DNA of 64,000 nucleotides from Platynereis dumerilii (Eukaryota > Annelida > Polychaeta > Phyllodocida > Nereididae): positions 1,082,501 through 1,146,500 of the forward strand of contig JAPTHN010000009.1 in assembly GCA_026936325.1 (NCBI GenBank), written 5' to 3'. Under the pieces are notes generated by a model. The model worked only from the letters and a program-made list of their open reading frames with translations. It did no database searches and had not been told where the DNA came from. Below are positions 22,621 through 33,166 of the stretch, one piece after another; position 1 is the stretch's first letter, and every line of letters begins with the position of its first letter. Position numbers and translations under genes: made by a program.

Positions 22621-22922
22621 GGTAACTGCAGTCCTCTAAGCCCACTTCTGGGCACTCACGAGGGATGATTGTTGAGATGGGAGAGAGAGTGGGATTCCTC
22701 AACAAGTATCACATTTACCTCATGTGAGGGATCTTTTACTAGCCCAGCATAGACACTGATACAAGGGACTGCCAATTTAACATCTCATCGGAACAAAATT
22801 CAGCTGGGATTTTACTCATGAAGGTTCACTGAAAATTTTGGGTTCCCCCCGGGTTCGAACCGATAGGCAAAGACCCTCAGCGGAGCAGGTTGGCACCTTA
22901 AGCACTCAGCCACCCAACCTAT
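22620..22922 (-). mobile_element. tRNA-derived SINE in the right palindrome arm
   Basis: This is the mirrored copy of 20144-20455. On the minus strand the A box is at 22896-22912 and the B box GGTTCGAACCC at 22851-22861. Its presence at the matching place in both arms shows it was there before the inverted duplication. Confidence 0.78.
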
Positions 22923-23000
22923 TATATCTATCTTATTTTATTTATCTATCTATCTTTCTATCTGTCGATCTTTTCTTTTTTCAATTATACATAATATTAA

Positions 23001-23941
23001 CCCTTGTAGCCGCAATGGGGGCCTCGGAGGCCCCCCTGGGACTTTTCGCTTTTGTATCTCGCACAATATTTGGTCAATCGCATTCAGATTTCTGTGTAAT
23101 CCTAGTCCAACTAATGTAAAACAACATCCAAAAGTTGAGAATGTATTAATATTGAACAGGGTCACTGGCATGAGTTTGAGCGCTTTTCCGACACAAAGCC
23201 GCAATGAGGGCCTCGTAGGCCCCCACCCTTGTGAGTGTCATATGAATTGTTGATGAATACTGCATCTGTGCTGCCACTTATAACTGATCAAATTATGGTA
23301 ATACAGTCACTTTTGTATGTTTGCAGAGCTGATATTTGCCTGTCAGTCCATTTCAACAAAATTAAAATGATATTCATTTGAATTTCGAGTAAAATTTGTA
23401 TGAATTTATCTTAAATCAGGTGACATTAACCATTTAGTGATCTGAAACCTACAAAAATGGATTCAGCATCATCAAAAACGCCTGGAGTGATGATTTTGTA
23501 AATGTCAGCTGGTATGATAGAAGTGCAGGACCTACACTCTCACAAAAAACTGCCCGGAATGGACACCTGAAGGAATGGATCTTGCAGGGCAAGGGCCAAA
23601 ATGGCCATTTTCAGCGCTTCTTTTCTCATCTGTTGCAATTTTTAGCCCACTAAATGGTTTGTATTGAAATCAGAAGGCAATCCCTTTCATTTACAGAACA
23701 GTTTGGCCTTAAAAAACTTGAAAAATACTGAATATTCAAAAAATGAATCAAACTGGCACAAAATTGCGAAAATTGGACGGAACATTATTTCATATTTTTA
23801 GCTATACGATATTATTTGTTCCCAATTTCACTGCCAGTATCCTCCAATTTGACTTAATTTAGTATACTAATACTACTTTTAATGTGAAATGTTTAAACTT
23901 TTGCGGCTTTGTGTACCCAAAATCGGTTGCGGCTACAAGGG
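23001..23941 (+). mobile_element. piggyBac-like MITE
   Basis: This 941-bp element has perfect 15-bp inverted ends (CCCTTGTAGCCGCAA) flanked on both sides by TTAA (22997-23000 and 23942-23945). TTAA targets with CCC-starting ends are the hallmark of piggyBac elements. A second internal CCGCAATGAGGGCCTCG block near 23200 repeats the subterminal sequence. No transposase frame is present. It sits in the right palindrome arm only and so is younger than the palindrome. Confidence 0.85.
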
Positions 23942-24476
23942 TTAAACTCCCATCTTCTTTCAAATGTTACTTTATATTCTGGCTGGCTTTCATATAAATT
24001 AATAAAGTATACCTCAGTTGATCTTATTTTGTTTATCAAACAAGACTCTCAGAATTGGTGTGATACACCAAGTAACGCTTTCAAGACAATATAATTCTTT
24101 GGAGTTTTGCTCCATTGCACATCTGATCCAAACAATGTTATCAGACTTTAAAATGCATGTTAGTTGTCTTTTTAATTGGCCTTTCTTCTTTCTCTTATTT
24201 CATAAGTATGCACTTTGAATTAGTTGTAACTGCACATAAATTTTGGTATGCCTTTTTGAGCTCATAATTCTGCATTTATACCTAGGCCCAAAGGGGACTA
24301 TTTCTCCAAGAGTAGGATTGCCTTCGACCACTTGCTGGGGAGTGAGGCGTCTGAGTCAGAAGTGGTCAAATACAAAAGAAAAGCATGGATGTGGGGGAGT
24401 GATCAGGCTGTTGTCAACACCTAAAGGTGTTAATCTGTGCTTTTGGCCATATGGTCAATCGTGAATAAACCTCAAT

Positions 24477-24804
24477 GTAACAGAATCAATTAATCCAATT
24501 CAGTATATCACAGTATTGTTTGGTGGTCAAAATTCCAAGTGTCTCATTTTCTTATTGCCCATGCAATCTGAGGAGGGAGGGGGAGGGCCACCCAGCCTTA
24601 CGTCACTGCACAGCTGACTGAATATCATGAAGGACCACAAAACTGGGCTGAAATGCAAATTTCATGTATTTTTCCTGATCTGTGACAAAAACCGTTTTTG
24701 GGAAATGTTAGCTGAATGAATTCGAAACATCTGATTCTTTCATGGGAAGATATGCTTATTAAAAGTATGATTTCGATGAGTGTGTGCCTTTAAAGTACAA
24801 TGAA
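24477..24804. other. Unassigned
   Basis: No open frame, repeat ends or tandem repeats are recognised. Confidence 0.4.
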
Positions 24805-25445
24805 AGGTGATTATTTTACCTGCCAAAACAAATCAAAAGGAGCTTCTTTATTATCGTTTTCATAGCTATGTGTTTTTTGAAAACTTCGTTTTGCAGTTAT
24901 ACCGTGACATCATCGGGTATCTGTCAATGTGATTGGTCTAATCTTAAATCTGTGACATATCAGTTCAGAGTTTGACATCACAGTTAATGACAAAGGAATT
25001 TAAAACTGTCAGGCAGTGTTACTATTAGTGTACAACCACAACAAACAACGCGTGTCTAAGCTGAGTGTTGCACCTCACGGTTTTCCAAACAAAATGTGTT
25101 GCTGTTTTTCACAAGACACCAGTCATCACAATTTCAAACAACTTTTTTGTCAGTAATTGCAACTCTCCTTTGAGACCAAGTAGTCTGTTTGGTTCAGTTA
25201 CAGCGCACAGTGAAACATACATCATCCATGTGTCACTGCACTTTGTCAGTTTCCTGAAATCTGTGCTTGTAATAAACGAAATTATTCAACTAATCTCTGA
25301 CATCACAGTTTTGGAATGAAGCAAATTGCAAACTTGAAAAACACGTAGCTATGAAAATTATAATAAAACCGATTTCAAATCAACTTCTTTCCTGACTGAA
25401 ATTTCACCGTTTTCAAATTTTGACCCATATATCTTTACATTGGAC
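24805..25445. repeat. Degenerate inverted-repeat element
   Basis: The sequence around 24845-24905 (TTCATAGCTATGTGTTTTTT and flanks) is the imperfect reverse complement of about 25325-25385 (AAAACACGTAGCTATGAAAA and flanks). The arms total about 110-120 bp. The layout is that of an old MITE or foldback. Outer limits are approximate and no clear target duplication is seen. An 84-codon frame at 25065-25319 lies in the middle and is not recognised. Confidence 0.5.
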
Positions 25446-25596
25446 TTGAATCCTCTTTTAAATTTCTATGCTTTCAATCTCTGCCTCTTCCCTCTTGAAA
25501 CCATCCTTCTCCCTTTCTTCCAGTAGTCCCAATATTGGATCACTGGTCCAGTATCAGGAAACGGGTGGTCCAACATAAGTTCCATGACATTGTGCC
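25446..25596. other. Short unassigned spacer
   Basis: C/T-rich sequence with no feature I can name. Confidence 0.3.
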
Positions 25597-25599
25597 TTA

Positions 25600-26366
25600 G
25601 GGTGGCTCGATACTCGTGAACTTGCCAAGATAGGATTTCTTAAAAATAGTTTAGAATGATCCAAAATATAGTTTATAGCAAGGATATGTAAAAAAAAGTG
25701 GTCACAACCAGCCTTTTTTTCAAAATATTTGAGGTTATGTACAAGAAAGTCAGTCCACGCAATCCTGAAAAACTCAATTTTTTTCTTAACTTTTTTACTG
25801 TAAAGTTTGCTCTGCCATTCAGTGGTCATGCATCCCATATTATGAAATGAAGCATGAAATTAAAGAAGACACTTTCAGGGGAAAGCTGATAACAATTTCA
25901 AAGAGATATATTTAGTTTAAAGGGCGCCCCAAGGGGTTCGGAATAAAAATATTGATTTTGACAATTTTGACTTTTTTCATAAATCATTCTTTGTCATTTA
26001 TTTCCAAATATTGTGAGGAACAATAAAATGCATAAGAGAAGGTTTGCTACCGCGATGGATTTTGATATAAAAATGTATTTGTATTTCAAAGTCATTTTTG
26101 AGAAATTAGACCTGCTTGCCGAAAATTGCCTGTCAAAATATTCTATTGGGACTATAAAGCTGCAACTCTCTGGGATTGCAGTCCTCTTCACAGCGCATCT
26201 AATGCTATAAACCAGAAGTCTCTAACCCTAATAAAAGTGGCGCAAATGGCACATGAAGTGGCCGTTGCATGGAATTATAAAAAGACAAAAATGCTGCCAC
26301 AGAGCTCTGCAGGCTGCTGTTGCTATGGTGACGTCGCCATTGCTTGGCCACGAGTAGCGAGCCACC
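25600..26366. mobile_element. MITE with TTA target duplication (PIF/Harbinger-like)
   Basis: The left end GGGTGGCTCGATACTCGTG and the right end CACGAGTAGCGAGCCACC are inverted repeats with one mismatch over most of their length. TTA lies directly outside both (25597-25599 and 26367-26369). TTA/TAA 3-bp duplications are typical of PIF/Harbinger elements. It is about 767 bp long. The open frames inside are short, on both strands, and carry no transposase motif. Confidence 0.7.
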
Positions 26367-26369
26367 TTA

Positions 26370-26928
26370 AATTGGACCAGTGGTCAAAACTTTATTTTTG
26401 CATTTCATGCTAAATATAGCAAATGTGTTTTTAACCTAAATGTGGCCTCACACTGAGCCCCATGTGCATAATGTGTTAAATAATTCATCTCTCAGGTATT
26501 ATCGTGTATGAGAGATAAGGCCTACATTGGATTGTTACGGATATAAATGCAGTCGTGTTATCTTTGGTTGAACTTTTAGCATAGGCTTGAATTTGCTGAA
26601 TTTGACCCAACCATAACATTCCCTGGGGTTTGAAATCAGGAGGGGGTGTCAAAAAATCCAAAGACAATAGAGACACACTTCTGCCTGACCATTGTCCAAG
26701 GTGTGATAGACTGTGAAAAACTTTGACCATGCTGCATATATCACAGCTAAATGTGCTGAATGGCATAGAAAATTACCATTATTCTGAGACTTTTCTTCAC
26801 AATGTGAATAGAAGTTTTCCGGTATCATGAAAGTGACATTTGTAAAGTTTTAGAAAATAAAGAACTCCCAGTCTTACAGACTTTGAGACTTGAAATATTC
26901 AAGAAATTTCAAGACGTGCTCATTGGCT
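26370..26928 (+). other. Probable LINE 5' region or flank
   Basis: This region precedes the first recognisable LINE codon. A short open stretch at about 26826-26940 reads into the start region in another frame, so more N-terminal coding sequence may lie here. Nothing specific is recognised. Confidence 0.35.
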
Positions 26929-27143
26929 ATGAAAGTAAAGTCTAAAGAGCTGAAGAGGAGGAGGGCCAAGAAAACAGCTACCAAAGACATTTTCATTCTT
27001 GGGTACAGTGTTGCCCATAAGTCTGCCGCCCAGCTCTCATGATACCAGTGATGAGGAAAGTGATGAAAAACGTGAAGGCACGCAGAACTCCTGGTCTCCA
27101 TGATCAACCCCTGGATCCTGCTGATCATCCTGATCCCCCTGTG

Positions 27144-27260
27144 TGTATGTATGGCTGCAAGAGATCGAGGGTGATGACCCATGATATGCTTCGCTGTCTC
27201 CTATGCCAAAAGAACTTCCACATTGAATCCGTAGCTCAGTGGAAATGCTTCACAGCTTGC
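27144..27260 (+). other. PHD-type zinc finger in LINE ORF1
   Basis: The motif CMYGC is followed 12 residues later by CLLCQKNFH and then WKCFTAC, giving paired Cys, a Cys-x2-Cys, a His, and the terminal Trp-x-Cys typical of PHD fingers. The last pair is C-x3-C rather than C-x2-C and the loop before it is short, consistent with decay. In chromatin proteins PHD fingers read histone tails; a similar role in targeting the element is only a possibility. Confidence 0.65.
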
Positions 27261-27469
27261 TTGTAAAACAAATTGAAATGAGCGAAAATCTGTCAAGTAA
27301 ACTTGACAAGCAAATATCAGAATGTCATTTTCTGAAAGCCCAAAACAGCAAGTAACAAAGGAGGATGATGAGATTTGACTGCAGTGACCTTGCTGACATT
27401 CTAGGTGATGATAGTGAAGAGAGCAGCTCAGAAGATGAATCAGATGATGAGGTTGAAATCACAGGTCAC

Positions 27470-27865
27470 TTTCTAATAGGGGACTCAATGCTGAGAAATA
27501 TCCAAGCAACCAGTGATGATCTGACTATCAAAGCCATATCAGTGGCACCCATTTCTTAGACATTGCCAAAAAAACTGAAGATGAAGTAGAAGACCCATAA
27601 GCTTAGTCTGTGGCACAAATGACTGCGCAACAAAACGTCAGGTGAAGAAAATAGCAGGACATGCAAGGAAAACTATCGCAGCTGCCAAGCTAGAAGCAGA
27701 ATCAGTCCAACTCTGCAGTGTCATGCCACAGCTTGATGGAAAGGTTGAGATCACAAAAATTGATGAACTCAACTTGACATTAAAATGTCTTGCAGCTGAG
27801 CTCAATGTTGACTTTATCAGCAATGACCTTAACTTCAGGTATGTGACAACACTCCTGAAAAAACC
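27470..27865 (+). other. SGNH/GDSL esterase-like domain in LINE ORF1
   Basis: Block I reads FLIGDSMLRN (27470-27499), with the GDS catalytic-serine motif. A block resembling the SGNH glycine-asparagine block reads VCGTNDC at about 27606-27626. It is followed by a VQLCSVMPQLD strand resembling the usual SSILPR-type block, and then by DFISNDLNF. The order and spacing fit SGNH hydrolases as found in CR1 ORF1. The segment lies in more than one frame. Confidence 0.65.
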
Positions 27866-28014
27866 TAAAGGTCACTGATATGACGAAGTTCAATGTGCCT
27901 AAGTCCCACTTCAAAAGAAGTGACACTATGATCCCAAATGCAGCCCCTCTTTCTGAAACTGTCCCAATCCAAAACAAGGGTCGACACACCAGAACAAGAA
28001 ATGGCACAACAGTC

Positions 28015-28461
28015 TTCTATGGCCTAAATTCTGTATTTAGTAACCTGTACACTGAAGCTCCCATTACAGTTGATGGAAAAATGTACTCATGTACTGAACA
28101 ACTATTCGGTTCCTCTAAGGCCAAATTTTTCGGTGACAATGACAAAGCTGAACGCATTTTGAAGTCAATTGATCCCTATGAAATACTCAACCTCCACAAA
28201 GACGTAAAAGGGTAAAGTGAAGGAAAATGGAAAACTGAGGGTGAATGTGTGTTGTACCTCACAAATATGGCAAAGTACAGCCAAAACACAAAAGCCAGGA
28301 AAGCCGTGCTCGACATTGGCGAAAACCAGATAGGAGCGGCAACAAAAAGTCGTCTTTGGGGTATTGGCCTTGCGTTGCAGGATTCCAGAAGTTCAGACTT
28401 TGATCAGTGGTTTGGCCAAAATGTAATGGGTCAGATACTGATGCGTGTCAGGCAGTCAATG
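28015..28461 (+). other. NADAR (YbiA-like) domain in LINE ORF1
   Basis: The N-terminal half reads FYGLNSVFSNLY, VDGKMYSCTEQ and KAKFFGDNDKAERIL, matching the FYG, FSN, EQ and KA-x-FF landmarks of NADAR proteins. The C-terminal half reads YSQN, VLDIG, LWGIGL (28354-28371) and QNVMGQILMRVRQ, matching the WG-x-GL and N-x-LG-x-x-L-x-x-VR landmarks. A single in-frame stop at about 28213 separates the halves, which otherwise share a frame. NADAR proteins such as E. coli YbiA act on N-glycosidic bonds, and the family is linked to NAD/ADP-ribose metabolism. Activity in a LINE protein is unknown. Confidence 0.72.
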
Positions 28462-28662
28462 GCAAAACCCCAAAGATGATGACGAAGCCTGGTCTACGGA
28501 AGAGTATTCTTACCCAAAGCTGTTTTCCCGATCCAGAGAAACTCCCAAACCCACCTCTCGTTTCCTGTCCAACCACAGCCGGCCAAGCAGAGTCTTAGCA
28601 GACCATCCCGCAAATACCAGTCTGAACCAAACCAGAATGCTACAAGTTCCCAGTAGCAAGCT

Positions 28663-28767
28663 TGTTATAATTGTGGTGAGAGCGGTCATCTGACCCACTC
28701 ATGTAGATGGGAAAGCCCCCTCAAATGCTGGTCATGTGAACGCCTGGGCCACAAAGCGAAGCTGTGC
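28663..28767 (+). other. Two CCHC zinc knuckles in LINE ORF1
   Basis: The translation shows CYNCGESGHLTHSC and CWSCERLGHKAKLC, both C-x2-C-x4-H-x4-C. They are separated by a short linker. Such knuckles bind nucleic acid in LINE ORF1 proteins. A stop follows shortly after SYSYY at about 28798, beyond which the same frame stays open to 29226. Confidence 0.85.
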
Positions 28768-29226
28768 AGTGAACGAACTGGCTCCTACTCCTACTACTAG
28801 AGTGGTGGCTATGATGGTAGTGCCGACGAGACAAAGGCAATACGTGCAACTCCATCAAAAGAGACTGCTGAAAATGGTGCCGGCATCATTGATGATGTAG
28901 CAAATGACTCTTTTTATACTTTACGTGATAAAATTATCTTAATGCAAGATAGACTCGACCTTCCTGAAAGTCTGTCCGAAAATCTAAACTGTGTAAATGA
29001 TGATTTACTTGGTAATGTTAGCAATGAATATACAAATTTCGCTAGTGAAAATGAATCAAATGTGTGTGATTTTAATGATGAGACTGATTTTAATGATGAG
29101 ATTGATTTTAATTATGAGATTGATTTTATTTCTGATGTAAGTGCTGAAAATGAAAACCCTTTCCATGTATTGAAACAATACATATTGGCTCACAGCAAAG
29201 GTTTAGAGATGATTTCATATTTGTAG

Positions 29227-29458
29227 ACATAAATGAAATAACAAAAAATTTAGCAAAATTTTTGATCTGACATCAGAAAATCCTGCCAGGTGATTGGCCA
29301 AGCTGTACATAGCGTGTCACTTTTTTTCAGGTTGCTTCAAGCAAGTGATGTTGGCTGGAAAAATTATGTCATAATTTAAACCAATAAACTGCTGCAAAGG
29401 CCAACTTGGTATTGTGGCAGTTGTTCACACATGTCAAACCGCAATCCACATGAACTCT
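29227..29458. other. Inter-ORF LINE sequence
   Basis: The sequence lies between the ORF1 stop and the mariner-like MITE. No coding frame or repeat is recognised. Confidence 0.35.
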
Positions 29459-29460
29459 TA

Positions 29461-30740
29461 CGAGAGGTGTTCAACTTATTTTGACAAAGAGTTCATCCCT
29501 ACACAGAAATTGACAAAGGTGACTTTTTTCCTGTCTGATGACAAAAAGGGTTAGCTGTAGGTCTTGTCAATATAAGATATGTGTTTGAAATATTTTGGAA
29601 CAGTTTGCACAATTTTATTAAACTTTTCCTGAGATAGGCCTCCCTCCAGTTTTGAAAGCAATATTTCGGCCAGTGATAGTGGTTGCAAGTAGATTTGCCG
29701 ATTTTTTCCAGTTACACCGATTTTGCTGAAACTTCTCAGACTTCATCAAAGGTTCTTTGGTAACCTATCCACCAAGTTACAGGAATATTGCTTCTTTTTT
29801 TGAATATTGATTGTGATTAAGATTACATGGCCCCGAACAATTTTCTGATGAATACTATCTCATTTCTCCTCGTGGAAAGAACTTGGGAAGGTTCTTTCTG
29901 AAACCAATTTAGATTTATGCTGACAAGGTATTCGGCTATTCTATTTTAATTTTTGGTGGTGAAAGTGTGACTTTTTCTGTGTTTAATCACAAACATAAAA
30001 AGGCATGTATTTTCATAGTAGATTGCTCAATTTTTCAATCTTCTAACTTTAAAGTGCTCTGTACATAGCTTTTATGCTGCAAACCACTCCTAAATTGGTA
30101 TAGTCTTGTAGATGAAGCTTAGTTTTATTAAATGTAACCATTTTTTTTGGTCTTTGTTTATAACTTTCAGGTGGAGCATACATATAAGATTCCTTGTTTT
30201 CTCACTTTTTTTCAAAATTGCGTTATTTTGGGCTTTATTTTTGTAACTTACACTTTCAGAAATCATGTATAAACTTGTGTCTACCTCCAGTGTTGTTACT
30301 GGAATGGTCTGACATCTTAGTATGAATAAGTTGGTCTTTCCAACTATGTCACAGATCTCATTTGTTTATCACCCCAGATTTGGCCGTCAACCATGGCCAG
30401 GGGAATTAAATTTTGAAGCCCCTTACGAGGGTAACATCCAATTTTTTCCTTGTGCGGTAGTTCACAATGAACATCTGGCTTAAATAAATACAATAATCAT
30501 CCCCCATGGTACGAGACTGTATGCTTGAGGGAGTAAAACCCCTCCTAAAAAGGCATTTTATCACACCTTCCAAACAACATGCAATTAATTACCGTTACGA
30601 TAGTCCTGAGATAATTTGGTGATGTGACATGCAACATGAGCAGCATGCGGATCACTCACAGCAATTTCAGTTCAAAGCAGCAAAAATTCGCAATTTAGTG
30701 GCTGTTTTCGTTTTTGTCAAAATAAGTTGAACACCTCTTG
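29461..30740. mobile_element. Mariner-like MITE inside the LINE
   Basis: This 1280-bp element has inverted ends reading CGAGAGGTGTTCAACTTATT on the left and the near-exact reverse complement on the right (ending CACCTCTTG). TA lies directly outside both (29459-29460 and 30741-30742). Ends of the CGAG-GGTGTTCA type with TA duplications are typical of mariner elements. The interior holds no transposase frame. It lies between ORF1 and ORF2 of the LINE. Confidence 0.8.
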
Positions 30741-30745
30741 TACAA

Positions 30746-31987
30746 ATATGAAATCATCTGTAATGTCCGGATACCTAAACATAAACAGCTTACTGCAAAA
30801 TTTTGATGTCTGAAGGACTTATTTATATACTGAGTATAGGTGAATCCAAATTGGATGAACATGTATCTGATGCTGTGGCTAAAATTGCAAACTTTAAATG
30901 TTACCGTAACAATGTGACAAGAAGAGCTCATGGCTTAGTAACTTATATCCGCTCTGACATCACACATTTTAGGCGATGTGATCTTGAAAATGAGTGTTCT
31001 GATTTTCAGCATATTATTACTGAAGTACGGTTAAGAAAAGACAAATGGATTTTTTTGTCAGTTTATAAACCACCATCTATCTGTAATAATTCATATATAA
31101 ATGAGCTTTCTGTAATATGTGAGAAATGTTTTGCTGAAACTAGTAATGTTGCTATAATGGGTGATATGAACATTAACATGGCAAACAGTGGCAGCAAACT
31201 TCATGATTTCTGTAACTTGTATAATTCAACAGATTTGGTGAAAGAACCGACTTGTTTTAAGTCAAAAAACAATCCCTCACTAATTGATGTTATCCTAGTT
31301 ACTATGCCCAGGTGCTTTCATAAAAGTATTGTTTTTGACACAGGACTTAGTGATTGTCATAAAATGATCTGTACTTGTACGAAAATGCGTGCTCCTGTCT
31401 CATTGCCTCGTAAGATATACTATCGAAGCCTCAAAAAGTTTAATGAAGACCAGTATCGAGTTGATATTCAATGTATTCCTTTCCATGCTTTTGAGTGCTT
31501 TGATGATATAGACGATATTACTTGGGCGTATCAGACTGCAGTAAATGATGTAATCAACTCCCATGCCCCTCTTAAGCAAAAAACATTGAAAAAAGACAGT
31601 GTACCCTACATGAACTCAAAATTAAGAAAAGCAATATTAAGAAGAAATCGTCTTCGCAATAGATACTGGAAAAATAAATCCAATGAAAACTGGGAACTTT
31701 ACAGGAAAATGCGGAATCATGCAAATGCAGTCCGGAAAATGTCTAAAAGTACTTACTTTAAAAAAAAATGTTTAAATTCAAGTAGACCCCATGATTTCTG
31801 GGCTGCTTTCAAACTTTTCTTGTCGAACAAAAGCAATGTCTCAACCCATATCACATTGAAAGAGCAAGATCAAATTATTCATTATCCAAAAGTTGTTTGT
31901 GATGTAAGTCTCCCACATGTTGCTGATGCCATAAAAAACATGCAAAGTCACAGCATTATAACAAATATCAAATCAATGGTTTCATAA
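30746..31987 (+). pseudogene. LINE ORF2 N-terminus: AP endonuclease-like domain
   Basis: The region from about 30746 begins MKSSVMSGYLNINSLLQNFD, followed by one frame change near 30808 and then a 394-codon open frame (30803-31987). It carries the AP-endonuclease landmarks: the Asn in LNIN, Glu in ESKLD, SVYKPPS, GDMNIN, PSLIDVIL and SDCH (aspartate and histidine of the active site). This enzyme nicks target DNA for target-primed reverse transcription. A basic helical linker (RKAILRRNRLRNRYW) and FWAAFK follow, as in other LINE ORF2 proteins ahead of the RT domain. The ORF stops just where the RT should begin; matching RT sequence resumes at about 37426. The pattern fits the CR1/L2/Rex1 group. 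Confidence 0.82.
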
Positions 31988-31995
31988 AGAACACA

Positions 31996-32180
31996 GTCTT
32001 TGTGAGTTTTGACCTTTTCTTATAGCCTTGTCATACAATAATATATTAAAAACCCAGTGTATTGAGCAAATAATTTTTCAAATCACTGGGTCTTTAATAT
32101 TTTGTAAGGAAATTTCTCCGCGATTGGAGAAAATCATCCATTTTGACCTTATTAAAAAAAGGTCAAAACTCACAAGACAT
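31996..32180. repeat. Imperfect hairpin element
   Basis: TTGTGAGTTTTGACC (from about 31999) is mirrored by GGTCAAAACTCACAA (to about 32175), and an inner pair ATTAAAAACCCAGTG / CACTGGGTCTTTAAT (about 32045-32098) continues the foldback. Total length is about 185 bp. It lies right at the point where the LINE ORF2 breaks off. Confidence 0.6.
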
Positions 32181-33085
32181 TTTAAAAGTCACAATGTAAA
32201 TAAATGCTTCGAAAGAAGTTGAAAAGTCCGTTTTCACTTAAAAGCAAGTTATGATTTTAACATCATGAACCGCTTTTTTAGACTTGACTTTTAGTAATAT
32301 TAAGCTTTTGTGAAAACACATAGACATATAAGGCTTGTAGCATGGTATTGTGAACAGTGGCTGTTTTTCAGACTGGAAAGCTTATTATTTCAACATGATA
32401 TGTTATTTGGACATGGTATGTATCTGATTGACTAGAGGAGAATGTGTAGTTTTCAGAAATATATGGTTTGATATGTGTTGGTTGATTTGCCTATCACCAT
32501 AAATCAAAATTCTGCTCAAAAAACACATTTTTTGCCTTGTTTATAGCTCATTCACAAATAGTATTGCTTATAAATGGTGATGATTTTGATATTTAGACAA
32601 TTTTCAAAATGAAATAATTGGTTCAGTATCACAGACTGAAACACAAAGAACATATTTAGCTAAAAAAATTATGGTTTTACAGTGTTAGTGTTGACCAGGG
32701 GAATTTTTTACATGGAGATGTCACTTAGTTTGAAAACCATTAATTTTCTTACATGCACTTTTGATCTCTGATAAAATATATATCCTATATATCTGGAATA
32801 TTGCTAATGGCTGTGTGGAAGCCCAATAGTATCCCTCTTTCAGACCAACACTTTTTCAGTTCCTGAGACCATTATAAGAGCACATTTAGGATACTTTTGC
32901 ATTGCTTATGCAAATGTTCACAAGTACGCCGCGTTTTACAAATTTGTAGGTCTGGGTGTCATAGTTTTAGAGGTAAAGTTGAAATTTTTTTACAGATATT
33001 TATGTATCAAACTGCAATATATGACAAAATAATAAGTCTCTAACAATTATATTGAACTTGTTAGAGCTGATCTTAGTGCGTTCAC
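32181..33085. other. Unassigned AT-rich sequence
   Basis: No gene is seen. The word GTTCACAAGTACGCCGCG at 32916-32933 is a close, uninterrupted match to sequence that flanks the small palindrome at 33090-33166. Confidence 0.45.
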
Positions 33086-33089
33086 AAGT

Positions 33090-33166
33090 CGACTGCTCGG
33101 CGCAAAAAGGGACTTAGTGCCATTATATTTCAATGGCACTAAGTCCCTTTTTGCGCCGAGCAGTCG
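33090..33166. mobile_element. 77-bp near-perfect palindromic insertion
   Basis: Two exactly complementary 35-bp arms (33090-33124 and 33132-33166) enclose a 7-nt loop. AAGT lies directly on both sides (33086-33089 and 33167-33170). Removing the palindrome and one AAGT leaves GTTCACAAGTACGTCGCG, which matches a nearby uninterrupted copy at 32916-32933 with one change. It is therefore an insertion with a 4-bp target duplication. The family is unknown. Confidence 0.78.

Larger units (their letters stand above)
21574..24473 (-). mobile_element. Right arm of large palindrome: inverted copy of the left arm
   Basis: It is the reverse complement of 19558-21570, separated from it by only AAT, and ends at CGTGAATAAACCTC followed by AAT (24474-24476). 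It carries the same internal SINE, MITE, G/C runs and tetranucleotide tract in mirrored order. A piggyBac-like MITE plus its TTAA (945 bp) is present only here. Without that insert the arm is about 1955 bp against 2013 bp on the left. Base changes and small indels scattered through the arms show the duplication is not recent. Confidence 0.85.
26929..29226 (+). pseudogene. CR1-like LINE ORF1 remnant: PHD, SGNH esterase, NADAR, CCHC
   Basis: This is a decayed first ORF of a non-LTR retrotransposon, broken by several stops and frame changes but with readable domain order. It starts at ATG 26929 with a basic stretch (KELKRRRAKKTATKD). A PHD-type zinc finger (27144-27260), an SGNH/GDSL esterase-like domain (about 27470-27865) and a NADAR/YbiA-like domain (28015-28461) follow. 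Then come two CCHC zinc knuckles (28663-28767) and an acidic tail rich in Asn, Asp and Glu to the stop at 29226. CR1-family ORF1 proteins are known to combine PHD and esterase domains and are thought to bind RNA or chromatin during retrotransposition. The NADAR domain is the unexpected part. ORF2 follows after a mariner-like MITE. Domain calls rest on motifs read by eye. Confidence 0.75.

Noticed and set aside
27880-28479. Stand-alone host NADAR/YbiA gene
   Set aside because: It lies between esterase-like and zinc-knuckle segments of a LINE ORF1 and is broken by a stop, so it is part of the element.
30803-31987. Host gene for an endonuclease/exonuclease/phosphatase protein
   Set aside because: The linker after the nuclease domain and the linked ORF1 and RT remnants identify it as LINE ORF2.
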